DNA of 64,000 nt, from assembly GCF_000203915.1 (NCBI RefSeq), contig NC_008391.1, positions 2,542,001 through 2,606,000 of the forward strand, given 5' to 3'. This DNA is from Burkholderia ambifaria AMMD (GTDB taxonomy: Bacteria > Pseudomonadota > Gammaproteobacteria > Burkholderiales > Burkholderiaceae). Shown here piece after piece: positions 1 through 9,773 of the stretch. The notes beneath the pieces are model-generated. The model was not told where the DNA came from. It saw only the letters and a list, made by a program, of their open reading frames with translations, and ran no database searches. Every line of letters begins with the position of its first letter. The first letter of the stretch is position 1. Both the position numbers and the translations under genes were made by a program.

Positions 1-78
1 CAACTCGAATTCGACTACTACCATAACCCCTACTATTCACGGATCGGCGGCGAGCTGAGCGTGTTCTATCGTTGGTAG
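1..78 (+). CDS. C-terminal end of an outer-membrane barrel-like protein (partial)
   Basis: Only the last 25 codons are in the window, ending at TAG 76-78. The tail is rich in aromatic residues and ends in Tyr-Arg-Trp. A terminal aromatic residue is the usual C-terminal signature of outer-membrane beta-barrels recognised by the Bam machinery. The gene lies directly upstream of a membrane protein and two exported carbohydrate-active-like proteins, so an outer-membrane porin or secretin for exopolysaccharide export is a reasonable inference. The family cannot be assigned from this fragment. Confidence 0.55.
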   Translation, partial: QLEFDYYHNPYYSRIGGELSVFYRW

Positions 79-92
79 CGGGACCGGGCGCC

Positions 93-848
93 ATGCAGAC
101 GCATCCCGTCCGTCCTTCTGTCGACCGGTCGCTGCGGATCCACCCGCACCCGCAGCGCTGGCTGACGTCGATCGTGCTGCTGACACCCACGCTCTATGCG
201 TTGCTGTGGCTCGGCCTGCCGATGGCGTGGCGCTACTGGCGCGCGGTCCTCGCCTGGGGCGCGCACGAGCTCGATCCGGCGCTGCACGTGATCGCGCTCG
301 GCTATCCGCCCGACGCGCCGCGCGTGGCGCTGCTGTCGATCGATCTCGCCGCGCGGATGCCGAGCGCAACGCAGCTGGCCGTGACCGCCGCGATTTGCGC
401 GATCGGCTTCGGCGCGTCGTTTTTCCGGCGCGCGAAGTGGCTGCCCGTTGCATATCTGTTACGTATCGCGAGCTTTTCGCAGCTGCTGATCTGCGCGTAT
501 TTCTGGCTGGCGCCGGGCGCGTTTCCGTACGTGCCGATGCTGCATCTGCGCGACATGTTCGTGCTGCACGGCGCGGCGATCGCGGTGATTCCGCTGGTGA
601 TGGCGGCGCTTTACTATCCGCTCGACTTCTCGCTGCTGCAAAAGATCGTCGCATCGGTGCTCGTCGTCGGCTATTTCGTGTTCGCGCTGCCGTTCGTGAT
701 GCTGCTGCACGCGGTCATCATCCATCACGGCTCGCTGCTGTTCCTGCCGTTCTGTTATTTCCTGCTCGGCGGCCCGCTGCTGATCGGCCTGCTGGTCACG
801 CTCTACACCTACTGCGCGAGCTGGCCCGGCTCGCTGACGAATCCTTAG
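93..848 (+). CDS. polytopic inner-membrane protein of the exopolysaccharide locus, function unknown
   Basis: The 251-residue product has about six hydrophobic segments: one near residues 25-48 and five more between about 95 and 245, the last pair separated only by a short His-containing loop. No catalytic motif is recognisable. An in-frame TTG at 72 would overlap the upstream stop; the ATG at 93 is preferred. The 14-bp gap to the upstream gene suggests one transcript. From context it could be an accessory membrane subunit of a polysaccharide synthase or exporter. Family not recognised. Confidence 0.7.
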   Translation: MQTHPVRPSVDRSLRIHPHPQRWLTSIVLLTPTLYALLWLGLPMAWRYWRAVLAWGAHELDPALHVIALGYPPDAPRVALLSIDLAARMPSATQLAVTAAICAIGFGASFFRRAKWLPVAYLLRIASFSQLLICAYFWLAPGAFPYVPMLHLRDMFVLHGAAIAVIPLVMAALYYPLDFSLLQKIVASVLVVGYFVFALPFVMLLHAVIIHHGSLLFLPFCYFLLGGPLLIGLLVTLYTYCASWPGSLTNP

Positions 849-1200
849 ATGGTTCGCGCGGAGATCGCGCGCAAACGCCGCCGTATCAGTGATGAAACGA
901 TTCGGCCTCGTTTTCGGCCGGCCCGCCGGGAGCCCGGCGCACGAAGCGAGCGCGACCGGGGCTCTGGCGCCAATGGCACGTTGTTCGCTTCTTTTCCTTC
1001 GTCGCATCGATTCGTTTTCCACGGAAAAGACGGCGCGGCAAGCCGGGGCGGATTCACCGGTCCGGCTGCCGATGGCAGATGCCGTTCGATGCTCGACGAA
1101 CCGGGCAGCCCCACACATCCACCGGGCAAGGTTGGTTGACCTGACGGCACGCGCAGCGCTGCCGCCGCGCGCCACTCATTCCTGAAGCGAGGAGCACACC
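849..1200. other. intergenic region without a recognised gene
   Basis: This 352-bp gap separates the membrane protein from the deacetylase-like gene. Small ORFs here have no supporting ribosome site or recognisable product. A TTGACC hexamer near 1135 could be a -35 element, but no matching -10 follows. The ribosome site GAGGAG lies just before the ATG at 1201. I see no terminator with a T-run, so transcription may continue from upstream. Confidence 0.4.
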
Positions 1201-3369
1201 ATGTTGGCAAAGTCAGGCAAGTTCTTGCGGATTCTGTTTGCGTTGTTCGCGCTCGCGATCGCATTCAGTCCGGGCGTCGTCCGGGCGGCGACCAACCAGC
1301 TGCTGCTGCTGGTGCCCGACACGCTGACACTGCCGGATCCGCGCGTGTCCGCGTGGCTCGATACCGCGCAGGAAGAAGGGCTGCAGATCAAGGTAATGAC
1401 CGACAGCCAGTTCATGGCCGCCGGCTCGACGCTGTCGCAGTATCCGGGCCTGATCCTGCCGGACCAGATTCATACGACGGCCGCCGACACGCTCGTGACG
1501 GCAATCCAGAACTATGCGCTCAATGGCGGCAAGGTGATGCTCGTCTACGATTTCGGCGTACTGAACTCGGCAGGCTTCTATGTGAGCCCGAAATCGCGCT
1601 TCAGCAGCATGGCCGGCGTCGACTACGTGCTGTATGACCAATACGGCGGCAACATGATCGGCCTCGGCAACGTGACCGGCATGAGCAGCTGGCTGCGCAC
1701 GCTGCAGGTGCCTCCGGGCAAGTCGATGGCCTGGACGACGACTGCGTCGGGCACGACCGCCAGCCCCGCGACGTCGTTCGCGTCGACGAGCAGCTCCGGC
1801 ACGTCGTCGACTTCGGCATCGACGTCGAAGTCGACGTCCACGTCCGGCAGCGCGCTGTTCCTGCTCGCAAGCCCGTCGAACCCGGGCGGCCTCGCGAATT
1901 ACAACCACGGCGCGTGGTTCCAGTACTCGACGCCGCCCGCAGGCAGCGGCGTGCTGAGCCAGTCCCTGCCGAAGATCACGGGCGCCGTGACCGGCAAGCT
2001 GAAGAAGACCACTTCGTATAGCGCCGGCTCGCTGCTGAGCACCGCGACGGGCACGACGGCCAGCACGCTGGCATCCACGTTGGCGACCACCACCGACACG
2101 CTCGAAGGGATCTCCGGCTACGTGTACGGCTTCCTGACCTATCCGAGCTTCGTCACGCAAGGCACGTACACCGGCACCACGATCCTGACCTCGCCCACCT
2201 TCGGGCTGGTATCGGGCTACAACACCTACGGCAACGGCGGCGTGCTGTTCGTCAACCTGCCGCTGGCCTACCTCGACGGCCAGACCGACGGGATGCTGAT
2301 CCACGGCTACCTGCATTATTTCGGCATGAAGCTGCTGAACCTGCCGTCGCTGTCGCCGCTGCCGAAGGCTCAAGCCGGGCTCGTGTTCAACTGGCACTTC
2401 TGCGCAGGCGACCAGATCCAGCCGGCGCTTTACCTGAAGAGCCTCGGTGTGTGGAACAACGGGCCGTTCTCGCTCGTGGTGACGGCCGGCCCCGACGAAG
2501 CAGCCTTCGGCGACGGAGGCGGCATCAATCTCGCCAACAATCCGTCCGCGCAGAATCTCCTCAAGTACTTCCTGCTCAAGGGGCATCGCGTCGGCAGTCA
2601 CGGCGGCTGGATCCACGACTACTGGGGCGCGAATGCAAGCGAAACGAACGCGAGCACGTTCACGCAGTACCTGGTGATGAACCATCAGGCCGTGCAGGCC
2701 GTGACCGCTCAGCCGGACGTCGAATACGCGGCGCCGGAAGGCAACACGCCGACCTGGTCGGTGAACTGGCTCGAAAGCAACGGTTTCAACGGGTACTACT
2801 TCACCGGCCACACCGGCTCGGCGCCGACCCGCGCATATCGCAACGGCGCGATGCTGAACCCGGGCCTGTGGGCTTATCCGGTGATGCCGTTCGGCAAGTA
2901 CGCGACGTTCGAGGAGTTCCAGCAGTTTGCGGTGCCGACGAGCGACGTGAACAACTGGTACGCGTCGCTGATGAACTTCGTCGTCGCGAACCGCACGAGC
3001 CGGCTGATCTATGCGCACCCGCTCGGCGCATCGTCGTACACGTCCACGCTGTCCGCGATCTTCTCGCAGGCCAACACGCTGAAGCTGAGCGGGCAGTTCA
3101 GGTGGTACACGATGACCGACATCACGGTGTTCGACCGCGCACGCCTGAACGTCACGTGGTCGGCCACCGACACGGGCACCGGCTGGGCCTTCTCGGCCAG
3201 CCACCCGACGAGCCTCGCGAACATGACGTGGTTGCTGCCGAAGGCCAGCTTCGGGACGCCGATCATCACGCAAGGCATCGGCACCATCGGCATCACCGAC
3301 TCGACGTACTGGCTCGTGACCGCGACCAGCGGCACCAGCCTCAAGTTCAGCAGCGTCAAGCTGCACTGA
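1201..3369 (+). CDS. exported polysaccharide-deacetylase-like protein
   Basis: The 722-residue product begins with a Sec-type signal peptide (cleavage around residues 29-30, after VVRA). Residues about 30-175 form an alpha/beta domain. A Thr/Ser-rich linker at about 178-217 follows, then a large C-terminal domain. That domain has a TAGPD segment, a SHGGWIHDYWG segment resembling the metal-binding His motif of NodB-type deacetylases, and a late HPLG motif. The His spacing differs from classical NodB proteins, so deacetylase activity is inference. The position between an outer-membrane protein, a glycosidase-like gene and glmS suggests modification or cleavage of an amino-sugar exopolysaccharide in the periplasm. 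A good GAGGAG ribosome site precedes the ATG. Confidence 0.65.
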   Translation: MLAKSGKFLRILFALFALAIAFSPGVVRAATNQLLLLVPDTLTLPDPRVSAWLDTAQEEGLQIKVMTDSQFMAAGSTLSQYPGLILPDQIHTTAADTLVTAIQNYALNGGKVMLVYDFGVLNSAGFYVSPKSRFSSMAGVDYVLYDQYGGNMIGLGNVTGMSSWLRTLQVPPGKSMAWTTTASGTTASPATSFASTSSSGTSSTSASTSKSTSTSGSALFLLASPSNPGGLANYNHGAWFQYSTPPAGSGVLSQSLPKITGAVTGKLKKTTSYSAGSLLSTATGTTASTLASTLATTTDTLEGISGYVYGFLTYPSFVTQGTYTGTTILTSPTFGLVSGYNTYGNGGVLFVNLPLAYLDGQTDGMLIHGYLHYFGMKLLNLPSLSPLPKAQAGLVFNWHFCAGDQIQPALYLKSLGVWNNGPFSLVVTAGPDEAAFGDGGGINLANNPSAQNLLKYFLLKGHRVGSHGGWIHDYWGANASETNASTFTQYLVMNHQAVQAVTAQPDVEYAAPEGNTPTWSVNWLESNGFNGYYFTGHTGSAPTRAYRNGAMLNPGLWAYPVMPFGKYATFEEFQQFAVPTSDVNNWYASLMNFVVANRTSRLIYAHPLGASSYTSTLSAIFSQANTLKLSGQFRWYTMTDITVFDRARLNVTWSATDTGTGWAFSASHPTSLANMTWLLPKASFGTPIITQGIGTIGITDSTYWLVTATSGTSLKFSSVKLH

Positions 3370-3460
3370 GTCACACCGTCGACCTGTTCGCCGGACGCGA
3401 CGCGGCCAACGCCGCGTTCGGCGACGAATGCGCAGGACTACCGCGCAGGAGCCCCACATC

Positions 3461-4549
3461 ATGAACTGGCCCGCGCTTTTCCCCGCCGCACGCACGTGCG
3501 TGGCGGCCACCGTCAGGCTGTGCCATGCGTGGCGCGTTGCCTGCTGCGTCGCCGCGTGCTGCTCCGTGCTGCACGCGGGCGCCGCCGAACTCCAGCTCAA
3601 CGGGCTGTATCAACGTCCGGACGGCGCGATCACCGTGCGCCTGAACGGGGCAGGCATCGATCCTTATTTTGCGGCGAAGGCGCTGCTTGCCGCGGCCGAT
3701 ACGCGGATGGACGCCCGTCAGTCGGCACTCGCGTGGATCGCATGGCTGTTGCCGCGCCAGCGCCCGGACGGCGGCTTCGACCGCTATTGCGTGAAGGACG
3801 GCCTGACGAACCGGTGCGCGGAAGCCGACGCGGACGACGCGATGATGGCGACCTGGATCGAGCTGCTCGCGCGCTTTGCGCCGCCCGACGGGATGCCGGC
3901 CGCGTGGGAGCTCAGCCTGAACCGCGCGGGCGCGCATCTCGACGCGCTGCTCGACAAGCCGACCGGTGTCTATCAGATCTCGTCGTCGCTGCATGTCGCG
4001 CTGCTGATGGACAACGTCGAGGTGCACAGCGCATTCCAGGCGTTCGCCGCGTATTACATGCGCCGCGGCGACGCCGCGCGCGCGGCGCCGTGGAGCCAGC
4101 GCGCCGACCGGCTGTCGTCGGCGATCGTGAAGGTGTTCTGGCGCGGCACGCAATCCGGCTTTCGCGCGAGCACGCAGAAGATCAGTGACGCGAGCTTCTA
4201 TCCGGCGAAAGTCGCGCAGATTTTCCCGATCCTGTCGGGCATCCAGGTGCCGGACCAGTCGAACGACCGGATCTATGCGCAGTGGATGCAGAAGTACGGC
4301 AAGACCTGGATGCAACTCGCCGGCTCCGATTTTCCGTGGGGGCTGATCGCGCTGGTCGCATACAAGATGAACGACTGGAACACCGTCGCCTGCTGGTATG
4401 CCCGCTCGGGCCCGTATCGTCACGGCCCGCACTGGAATGTACTGGAGGAGGCACTGTACCTGGCATTCGAAAACAGGATGACCGATCCGCTCGCGCCCGC
4501 CAAATGCGGGTTCACGACGGCGGAGGTCACGGTGACCGGATCGCGCTGA
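3461..4549 (+). CDS. exported glycosidase-like protein, probable six-hairpin fold
   Basis: The ATG at 3461 has an AGGAG ribosome site; an upstream ATG at 3428 lacks one. The 362-residue product starts with a hydrophobic signal sequence ending near residue 43 (HAGAAE). The mature part is alpha-helical with repeated Trp, Gly-Gly-Phe and acidic motifs such as RPDGGFDRYC and EADADDAMM, typical of (alpha/alpha)6-barrel glycoside hydrolases or lyases. The exact family is not recognised. It follows the deacetylase-like gene by 91 bp and precedes glmS, so a role in trimming or releasing a hexosamine-containing polysaccharide is plausible. Confidence 0.6.
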   Translation: MNWPALFPAARTCVAATVRLCHAWRVACCVAACCSVLHAGAAELQLNGLYQRPDGAITVRLNGAGIDPYFAAKALLAAADTRMDARQSALAWIAWLLPRQRPDGGFDRYCVKDGLTNRCAEADADDAMMATWIELLARFAPPDGMPAAWELSLNRAGAHLDALLDKPTGVYQISSSLHVALLMDNVEVHSAFQAFAAYYMRRGDAARAAPWSQRADRLSSAIVKVFWRGTQSGFRASTQKISDASFYPAKVAQIFPILSGIQVPDQSNDRIYAQWMQKYGKTWMQLAGSDFPWGLIALVAYKMNDWNTVACWYARSGPYRHGPHWNVLEEALYLAFENRMTDPLAPAKCGFTTAEVTVTGSR

Positions 4550-4612
4550 GTGATACAACGGCGCACGGTTCGGCCCGCGGTTCATGAACGGACAAAGGGA
4601 AGGAGACGTGTC

Positions 4613-6430
4613 ATGTGTGGCATCGTCGGCGCGGTCGCGCAACGGAACATCGTTCCGATTCTGATCGAAGGTTTGCGCCGCCTCGAATATCGAGGCTACG
4701 ATTCATGCGGCGTGGCGACCGTCGTCGATGGCCATGCGCGCCGCGAGCGCAGCGTGTCGCGCGTCGCGGATCTCGACGCGCACGTGCGCAGCGCCGGGCT
4801 GTCCGGCACCACCGGCATCGCGCACACGCGCTGGGCGACGCACGGCGCGCCCGCCACCTGCAACGCGCATCCGATCTTCTCGCGCGACGAAATCGCGCTC
4901 GTGCACAACGGCATCATCGAGAATCACGAAACGTTGCGCAGGCAACTGTCTGACGAGCACTACGAATTCGACGGCCAGACCGACACCGAGGTCGTCGCCC
5001 ATCTGATCCACAGCAAGTATCGCGGCGACCTGCTCGCCGCCGTGCGCGATGCGACGTCGCAGCTGCACGGCGCATATGCGATCGCGGTATTCAGCAAGCA
5101 CGAGCCGCAGCGGCTGATCGGCGCGCGTGTCGGCTCGCCGCTCGTCGTCGGCCTGAAGGATGACGAATGTTTTCTCGCGTCCGACGCGCTCGCGCTCGCC
5201 GGCATCACCGATCGCTTCATCTTTCTCGAGGAAGGCGACATCGTCGAGCTGACGCCGGGCGGCGTGCGAATTCTCGAGCGCGGCGGCACGCCGGTCGAAC
5301 GCCCGATCCAGACCGTCTCGTCGACGCAGGGCGTGGTCGAGCTCGGGCCGTACCGGCATTTCATGCAGAAGGAAATCTTCGAGCAACCGCAGGCCGTGGC
5401 CGCGACCATTCCCGATGCGGGGCTGTTCGATCCGGCGGCATTCGGCCCGGATGCCGCGCGGGCGTTCGAGCAGATCGACAACGTGCTGATTCTCGCGTGC
5501 GGCACGAGCTACTATTCCGGCCTGACTGCGCGCCGCTGGCTCGAGACGATCGCGCGCCTGCCCGCGCAGGTCGAGATCGCGAGCGAATACCGTTACAGCG
5601 ACGCGCTCGCGCTGCCGAATACGCTGGTGGTCAGCGTGTCGCAATCGGGCGAGACCGCCGACACGCTTGCCGCGCTCAAGTACACGCAGGCGCTCGGCCA
5701 TGTCGACACGCTCGCGATCTGCAACGTGCCGACCAGCGCGATGGTGCGTCAGACCAGCCTGCGGTTCCTGACGCGCGCCGGCCCGGAAATCGGCGTCGCG
5801 TCGACCAAGGCGTTCACGACGCAGCTCGTCGCGCTGTTCATTCTCGCGGTGACGCTCGGCCGGCTGCGCGGCTATGTCGACGATGCGCAGCTCGCCCGCT
5901 ATGCGACGCAACTGCGACGGCTGCCGGACGCGCTCGAGGACGTGCTCGGGCTGGAGCCGCAGATCGAGCGCTGGGCGGTGGAGTTCTCGCGGCACGAGAA
6001 TGCGCTGTTTCTGGGGCGCGGGCTGCATTACCCGATCGCGCTAGAAGGGGCGCTGAAGCTCAAGGAGATTTCGTATATCCACGCGGAAGCGTATCCGGCC
6101 GGCGAGCTGAAGCACGGGCCGCTCGCGCTCGTCACGCACGCGATGCCGGTCGCGACGATCGCGCCGAACGACGCGCTGCTCGAGAAGCTCAAGTCGAACA
6201 TGCAGGAGGTGCGGGCGCGCGGCGGGCAGCTTTACGTGTTCGCCGATGCCGATACGCGGATCGACAACGGCGAAGGCGTGTCGGTGCTGAGGATGCCGGA
6301 TTACTACGGGCTGCTGTCGCCGATCCTGCACGTCGTGCCGCTGCAATTGCTCGCCTATCACGCGGCGTGCCTGCGCGGCGCGGATATCGACAAGCCGAGG
6401 AATCTCGCGAAATCGGTGACGGTTGAGTGA
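4613..6430 (+). CDS. glmS: glutamine-fructose-6-phosphate aminotransferase (isomerizing)
   Basis: This cytosolic enzyme makes glucosamine-6-phosphate from fructose-6-phosphate and glutamine, the entry step to UDP-GlcNAc. The ATG at 4613, after an AAGGAG site, gives 605 residues, the normal length. It places the nucleophile cysteine right after Met (MCGIVGAV), as the N-terminal Ntn amidotransferase requires. The two SIS isomerase domains carry SQSGETADT and the [25 protein letters not shown] segment, and the protein ends with the canonical [12 protein letters not shown] tail. It starts 63 bp after the glycosidase-like gene and is probably co-transcribed. A glmS copy here suggests dedicated amino-sugar supply for the polysaccharide rather than the housekeeping copy. 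Confidence 0.95.
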   Translation: MCGIVGAVAQRNIVPILIEGLRRLEYRGYDSCGVATVVDGHARRERSVSRVADLDAHVRSAGLSGTTGIAHTRWATHGAPATCNAHPIFSRDEIALVHNGIIENHETLRRQLSDEHYEFDGQTDTEVVAHLIHSKYRGDLLAAVRDATSQLHGAYAIAVFSKHEPQRLIGARVGSPLVVGLKDDECFLASDALALAGITDRFIFLEEGDIVELTPGGVRILERGGTPVERPIQTVSSTQGVVELGPYRHFMQKEIFEQPQAVAATIPDAGLFDPAAFGPDAARAFEQIDNVLILACGTSYYSGLTARRWLETIARLPAQVEIASEYRYSDALALPNTLVVSVSQSGETADTLAALKYTQALGHVDTLAICNVPTSAMVRQTSLRFLTRAGPEIGVASTKAFTTQLVALFILAVTLGRLRGYVDDAQLARYATQLRRLPDALEDVLGLEPQIERWAVEFSRHENALFLGRGLHYPIALEGALKLKEISYIHAEAYPAGELKHGPLALVTHAMPVATIAPNDALLEKLKSNMQEVRARGGQLYVFADADTRIDNGEGVSVLRMPDYYGLLSPILHVVPLQLLAYHAACLRGADIDKPRNLAKSVTVE

Positions 6431-6531
6431 CGGGAAGGGGCTCGACGCGGCTGCTTCGGCGCGATGCGGAGCGGCCTCGGAATGGGGGCGGTGGGCAAAC
6501 CGACGCGAATCGTGCACGGCCGCCCGGTCCG

Positions 6532-7509
6532 TTACGATTTCGCGTCGTCGGCTGGAGCGTCGTCGTCGATGCGGAACACGATCGGATCGCGCGGATAGTG
6601 CTTGATATCCGGCGATAAAGCGTACCTGCCCTCGGCCCAGTAATACGCGAAGGAAACGATCAGGATCGCCACCGAAAAGGGCAGCGACATGCGCTCCCAT
6701 GCCCAGAAGGCGAGAAGCCCGAGCGCGCCGATAATCGAAAAAGCGATCATCGCTGGGCGTCGCGCTGTTGCGAGCGGCTGCCAGGTTTCCGGGTGAATCC
6801 CCGCGGCGATGAACGCCCTCGGATTGAAACGCAGCCCCTGATGCGCGAGGCCGCACAGCAGCGCGACAACCAGTTCGTGATGATTCTTGAAGCGAACGCA
6901 GCGGATGGCACTGTCGGCGTCGTAATCCACGAGACTCGTGCGCAGCGTGAATCGCGTCGCCGGTTCGCGCTTGGCACCGCGTCGCCAGAACTGGAAACTC
7001 GCCGGCCTCATGGCCACTCGGGATGCCGTGTCGTATTCGACGTCGCAGCGCAGGTCCTGGCTGGGTACGACTTCATGCCATTCGATGTGACGTTCCTGCT
7101 GCAGGGCCGCCGCATTCGAGCGCTTGCCGATCCCATATCGGAAGCCGGTTGCATCGACATGAAACCAGCCGCCCGTATTCCGCATGGCCCGAATGACGAC
7201 GACCACCGCCCACGCGAGGCAGCCCAATATGCCGAGCCACAAAACGAATCCAATGAAGCCGCCTCGCGCGAAAGACGCATCCCCGAAGGGCGCGGTGAGC
7301 AGCCCGACGAACATCGTGCCGAAAAACAGCAGCAAGCCGATATTGACCAGATAGGTATTGAACAGGTCGGGAATCCCTTCACACGACGGAATTTGCCGAA
7401 GATGCGCCGGTAGCGTAATGACGCGCGGGTTTGCGCCGGTGCCCTGTCTTGATGGGTTCGACGTGTCGGCGATGCCGGACGACAAGGTGCCGTCTGAGCG
7501 GGTAGTCAT
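6532..7509 (-). CDS. membrane protein of unknown function
   Basis: The 325-residue product has four likely transmembrane helices in two hairpins, near residues 52-72, 84-107, 242-262 and 265-285. They are separated by a soluble stretch of about 130 residues with several Arg/Lys and Trp. I do not recognise the family. It is convergent with glmS across a gap of about 100 bp and divergent from the small TIGR02594-like gene. No operon partner is apparent. The start is an ATG at 7509 with alternatives downstream. Confidence 0.6.
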   Translation of the reverse strand: MTTRSDGTLSSGIADTSNPSRQGTGANPRVITLPAHLRQIPSCEGIPDLFNTYLVNIGLLLFFGTMFVGLLTAPFGDASFARGGFIGFVLWLGILGCLAWAVVVVIRAMRNTGGWFHVDATGFRYGIGKRSNAAALQQERHIEWHEVVPSQDLRCDVEYDTASRVAMRPASFQFWRRGAKREPATRFTLRTSLVDYDADSAIRCVRFKNHHELVVALLCGLAHQGLRFNPRAFIAAGIHPETWQPLATARRPAMIAFSIIGALGLLAFWAWERMSLPFSVAILIVSFAYYWAEGRYALSPDIKHYPRDPIVFRIDDDAPADDAKS

Positions 7510-7777
7510 GGCGCGTGGCTCTTTTCCGGACGAGGGGTTCTGGAGTTCGACGAATGATCAGATGGTAGTCGATCTCGCGGAACGGCTCGCATCCAGCATC
7601 CGGAATTCGCACGAATGCGAAAGGCGAAAAAATCCGGCCCATTGTTCGCGCCTGTGTCGGAAATCGAGTAGACGATGGTGGTCGGATATCGCGGGCTGCT
7701 CACGAAGCGGTGCACTCACAACGCCGCCATTCGTGCGAACATTAACCCTCCATCCGACAACCAAACCCGAGACCGTC

Positions 7778-8239
7778 GTGATCCGATCGAATCCCGAAGG
7801 CAATCCGCAATCCGGTCATCCGCCGTGGATGTCCGTCGCGCTGGCCGAGCTGGGCATCCGCCGTTTCCCGTCCGGCAGCATCAATCCGCGCATCGTCGAA
7901 TACAACAACCACACGAATCTCGTCGGCTACGACGACAAGATTTCGTGGTGCTCGTCGTTCGTCAACTGGTGCATGACGCATGCCGGCATCCGCGGCACGG
8001 GGTCGGCGCTCGCGCGTTCGTGGCTCGAGTGGGGGCGGCCGCTGACGCGCCCGGTGTACGGCTGCATCGCGATCCTGACGCGCGACGATCCCGCGAGCTG
8101 GAAAGGCCACGTCGGGTTCTATCTGCGTCATGACGACGAGCACGTGCATCTGTTCGGCGGCAATCAGCTGGACGAGGTGCGCGAACTCGCGTATCCGCTG
8201 AGCGAGGTGATCGGCTACCGGTGGCCCGACGCCGGCTGA
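7778..8239 (+). CDS. TIGR02594-like small protein (CHAP/NlpC-related)
   Basis: The region from PPWMSVALAELG through NPRIVEYNNHT, the WCSSFVNWCM motif and the GHVGFYL motif matches the TIGR02594 group of small proteins with a cysteine-peptidase-like core, often linked to peptidoglycan or phage-related hydrolases. The Cys of WCSSF and the His of GHVGF are in the expected catalytic positions. GTG at 7778 gives 153 residues and keeps the conserved PPW start; an internal ATG at 7829 would remove it. The open frame extends further upstream without family similarity. No signal peptide is seen. Substrate unknown. Confidence 0.7.
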   Translation: MIRSNPEGNPQSGHPPWMSVALAELGIRRFPSGSINPRIVEYNNHTNLVGYDDKISWCSSFVNWCMTHAGIRGTGSALARSWLEWGRPLTRPVYGCIAILTRDDPASWKGHVGFYLRHDDEHVHLFGGNQLDEVRELAYPLSEVIGYRWPDAG

Positions 8240-8258
8240 TCGCGCGGCTGCCCGGCGC

Positions 8259-8274
8259 CCCGTGCATGCACGGG
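8259..8274. repeat. 16-bp perfect palindrome between convergent genes
   Basis: CCCGTGCATGCACGGG is self-complementary and lies in the 63-bp space between the TIGR02594-like gene and the convergent efflux gene. It could form a short hairpin acting as a weak bidirectional terminator, but there is no T-run on either side. Confidence 0.35.
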
Positions 8275-8302
8275 CGACGAATGCGTTGCCGGGTGGCCGC
8301 GG

Positions 8303-9757
8303 TCAGTCCTTCGCGACCGTGGCCGCAGCGGCCACCGCTTGCGTGTCCGTCCCGCCCGCCGCATCGTTCCTGCTCCATCCACCGCCAAGCGACCGATACA
8401 ACGCAACCGCGGCCAGCGCATGCTCGCGCCTCACCTGATTGAGCGCATCCGAGTCCCGCAGATAGACCTCCTGCGCGGACAGCACATCCAGAAAATCCGT
8501 CGCGCCGCCCTTGTAGAGCTGATTCGCCAGCCCGAGCGCCTTGTCCGACGCCGCGAGCGCACTGTCGAGCCGCCGTGCCGCTTCATCGCTGCTGACGAGG
8601 TTCGCGCGCGCATCCTCGACTTCCCGCAGCGCCTGCAGCATCGTCTGCCGCAAACCGAGTTCCGACTCGCGCATCCGGCTTTCGCTCTGCGTGATGTCGG
8701 CCGTGATCCGCCCCGCGTTGAAGATCGGGCTGGTCGCGCTCAACGCCGCGCTGAACAGGTTGTCGGTCAGCGTCGGCAAGCCGAGGTACGACGCGGCAAG
8801 AATCCCGTCCGCCAGATTCAGCGAGAACTTCGGATAGCGCTCGGCCTTCGCGACACCGACCTGCGCCGCGCGCCGTTCGACCTGCGCGTAAGCGGTGAGC
8901 ACGTCAGGCCGTCGCAGCAGCGCCTGCGAAGGCAGCGTGGTGGGCGACCCGGCGGGCGGCGCGGGAATCGCGCCGGCCTGCGCGAGCACGAGCCGGTCGA
9001 CCGATTCGGGCGTGCGGCCCGAATACACGGCGATCAGGTTGAGCTGATGCGCGATCTGCGCCTGCGTCGGCGGAATCCGCGCTTCGAGCGCATCGAGTTG
9101 GTTCTGCGCGCGCGTGACGTCGAGTTCGGTCGACAGCCCGAACGCCTGGCGCTTGCGCGTGAGCTCGAGCGCATGCCGACGGATCGCCGCGTTGTCCTGC
9201 AGGATCTTCAGTTCCTGCTGCGCCCAGCGCAGGTCGACGTACGCGGACGCCGCATCGGCCGCGAGCGCGAGCCGCATCGCGTCTTCCGCATGCCGTTGTC
9301 CGACTAGCTCGGCCTGGGCGGCCAGCAGGTCGAGCCGTTCCCCGCCGAACACGTCCGGCGACCAGCTCAGCGCGAGCCCGATGCCGGCCTGCCGCACGTA
9401 GCCGAGCGGCGGCGGCGTGTTCTGGCGCGCGTCGGACGCCCGCGCGGTCGCGTCGAGTTCGGGCAGCAGCGCCGCGCGCTTCTGCACGGTCAGCGCCTGC
9501 GCCTGCTTCACGCGCTCGGTGGCGGCCTGCAGATCGAGGTTGCCGTCGAGCACGGTCGCGATCAGCCGGTCGAGCACGGGATCGTGGAAGCGCGCCCACC
9601 ACGCGGCGGCGTCGATGTCCGCGCGCGGCACGTCGGTGTCCCACGCGGCGGGCGCGAGCGATTGAACGGAATCGTGCAGCGCGGGATGCTGCGCGGGCTG
9701 CACCGCGCAGCCGGCGGCGAACGCGCTGACGGCCAGCGCGACGAGTAGCTTTTTCAT
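8303..9757 (-). CDS. outer-membrane efflux lipoprotein, NodT/OprM family
   Basis: The 484-residue product has a lipoprotein signal with the lipobox Ala-Ala-Gly-Cys at residues 14-17. Two OEP repeats rich in heptad helices follow (for example around ATERVKQAQALTVQKRAALL and the second-half counterpart). The family forms trimeric outer-membrane tunnels. It is the last gene of a marR-emrA-emrB-nodT operon, starting 16 bp after emrB, so it very likely completes an EmrAB-type tripartite pump for drugs or aromatic acids. The tail is Ala-rich and low in complexity. Confidence 0.92.
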   Translation of the reverse strand: MKKLLVALAVSAFAAGCAVQPAQHPALHDSVQSLAPAAWDTDVPRADIDAAAWWARFHDPVLDRLIATVLDGNLDLQAATERVKQAQALTVQKRAALLPELDATARASDARQNTPPPLGYVRQAGIGLALSWSPDVFGGERLDLLAAQAELVGQRHAEDAMRLALAADAASAYVDLRWAQQELKILQDNAAIRRHALELTRKRQAFGLSTELDVTRAQNQLDALEARIPPTQAQIAHQLNLIAVYSGRTPESVDRLVLAQAGAIPAPPAGSPTTLPSQALLRRPDVLTAYAQVERRAAQVGVAKAERYPKFSLNLADGILAASYLGLPTLTDNLFSAALSATSPIFNAGRITADITQSESRMRESELGLRQTMLQALREVEDARANLVSSDEAARRLDSALAASDKALGLANQLYKGGATDFLDVLSAQEVYLRDSDALNQVRREHALAAVALYRSLGGGWSRNDAAGGTDTQAVAAAATVAKD

Positions 9758-9773
9758 GACGGTGACCTCGGCT

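Noticed and set aside
849..1185. Small plus-strand ORFs in the gap before the deacetylase-like gene
   Set aside because: Two overlapping frames of about 97 codons with no ribosome site, no family, and composition like non-coding GC-rich DNA.
1213..3600. Minus-strand ORF of 795 codons opposite the deacetylase-like gene
   Set aside because: Arg-rich translation without domain. The plus-strand gene has a signal peptide, ribosome site and coherent composition.
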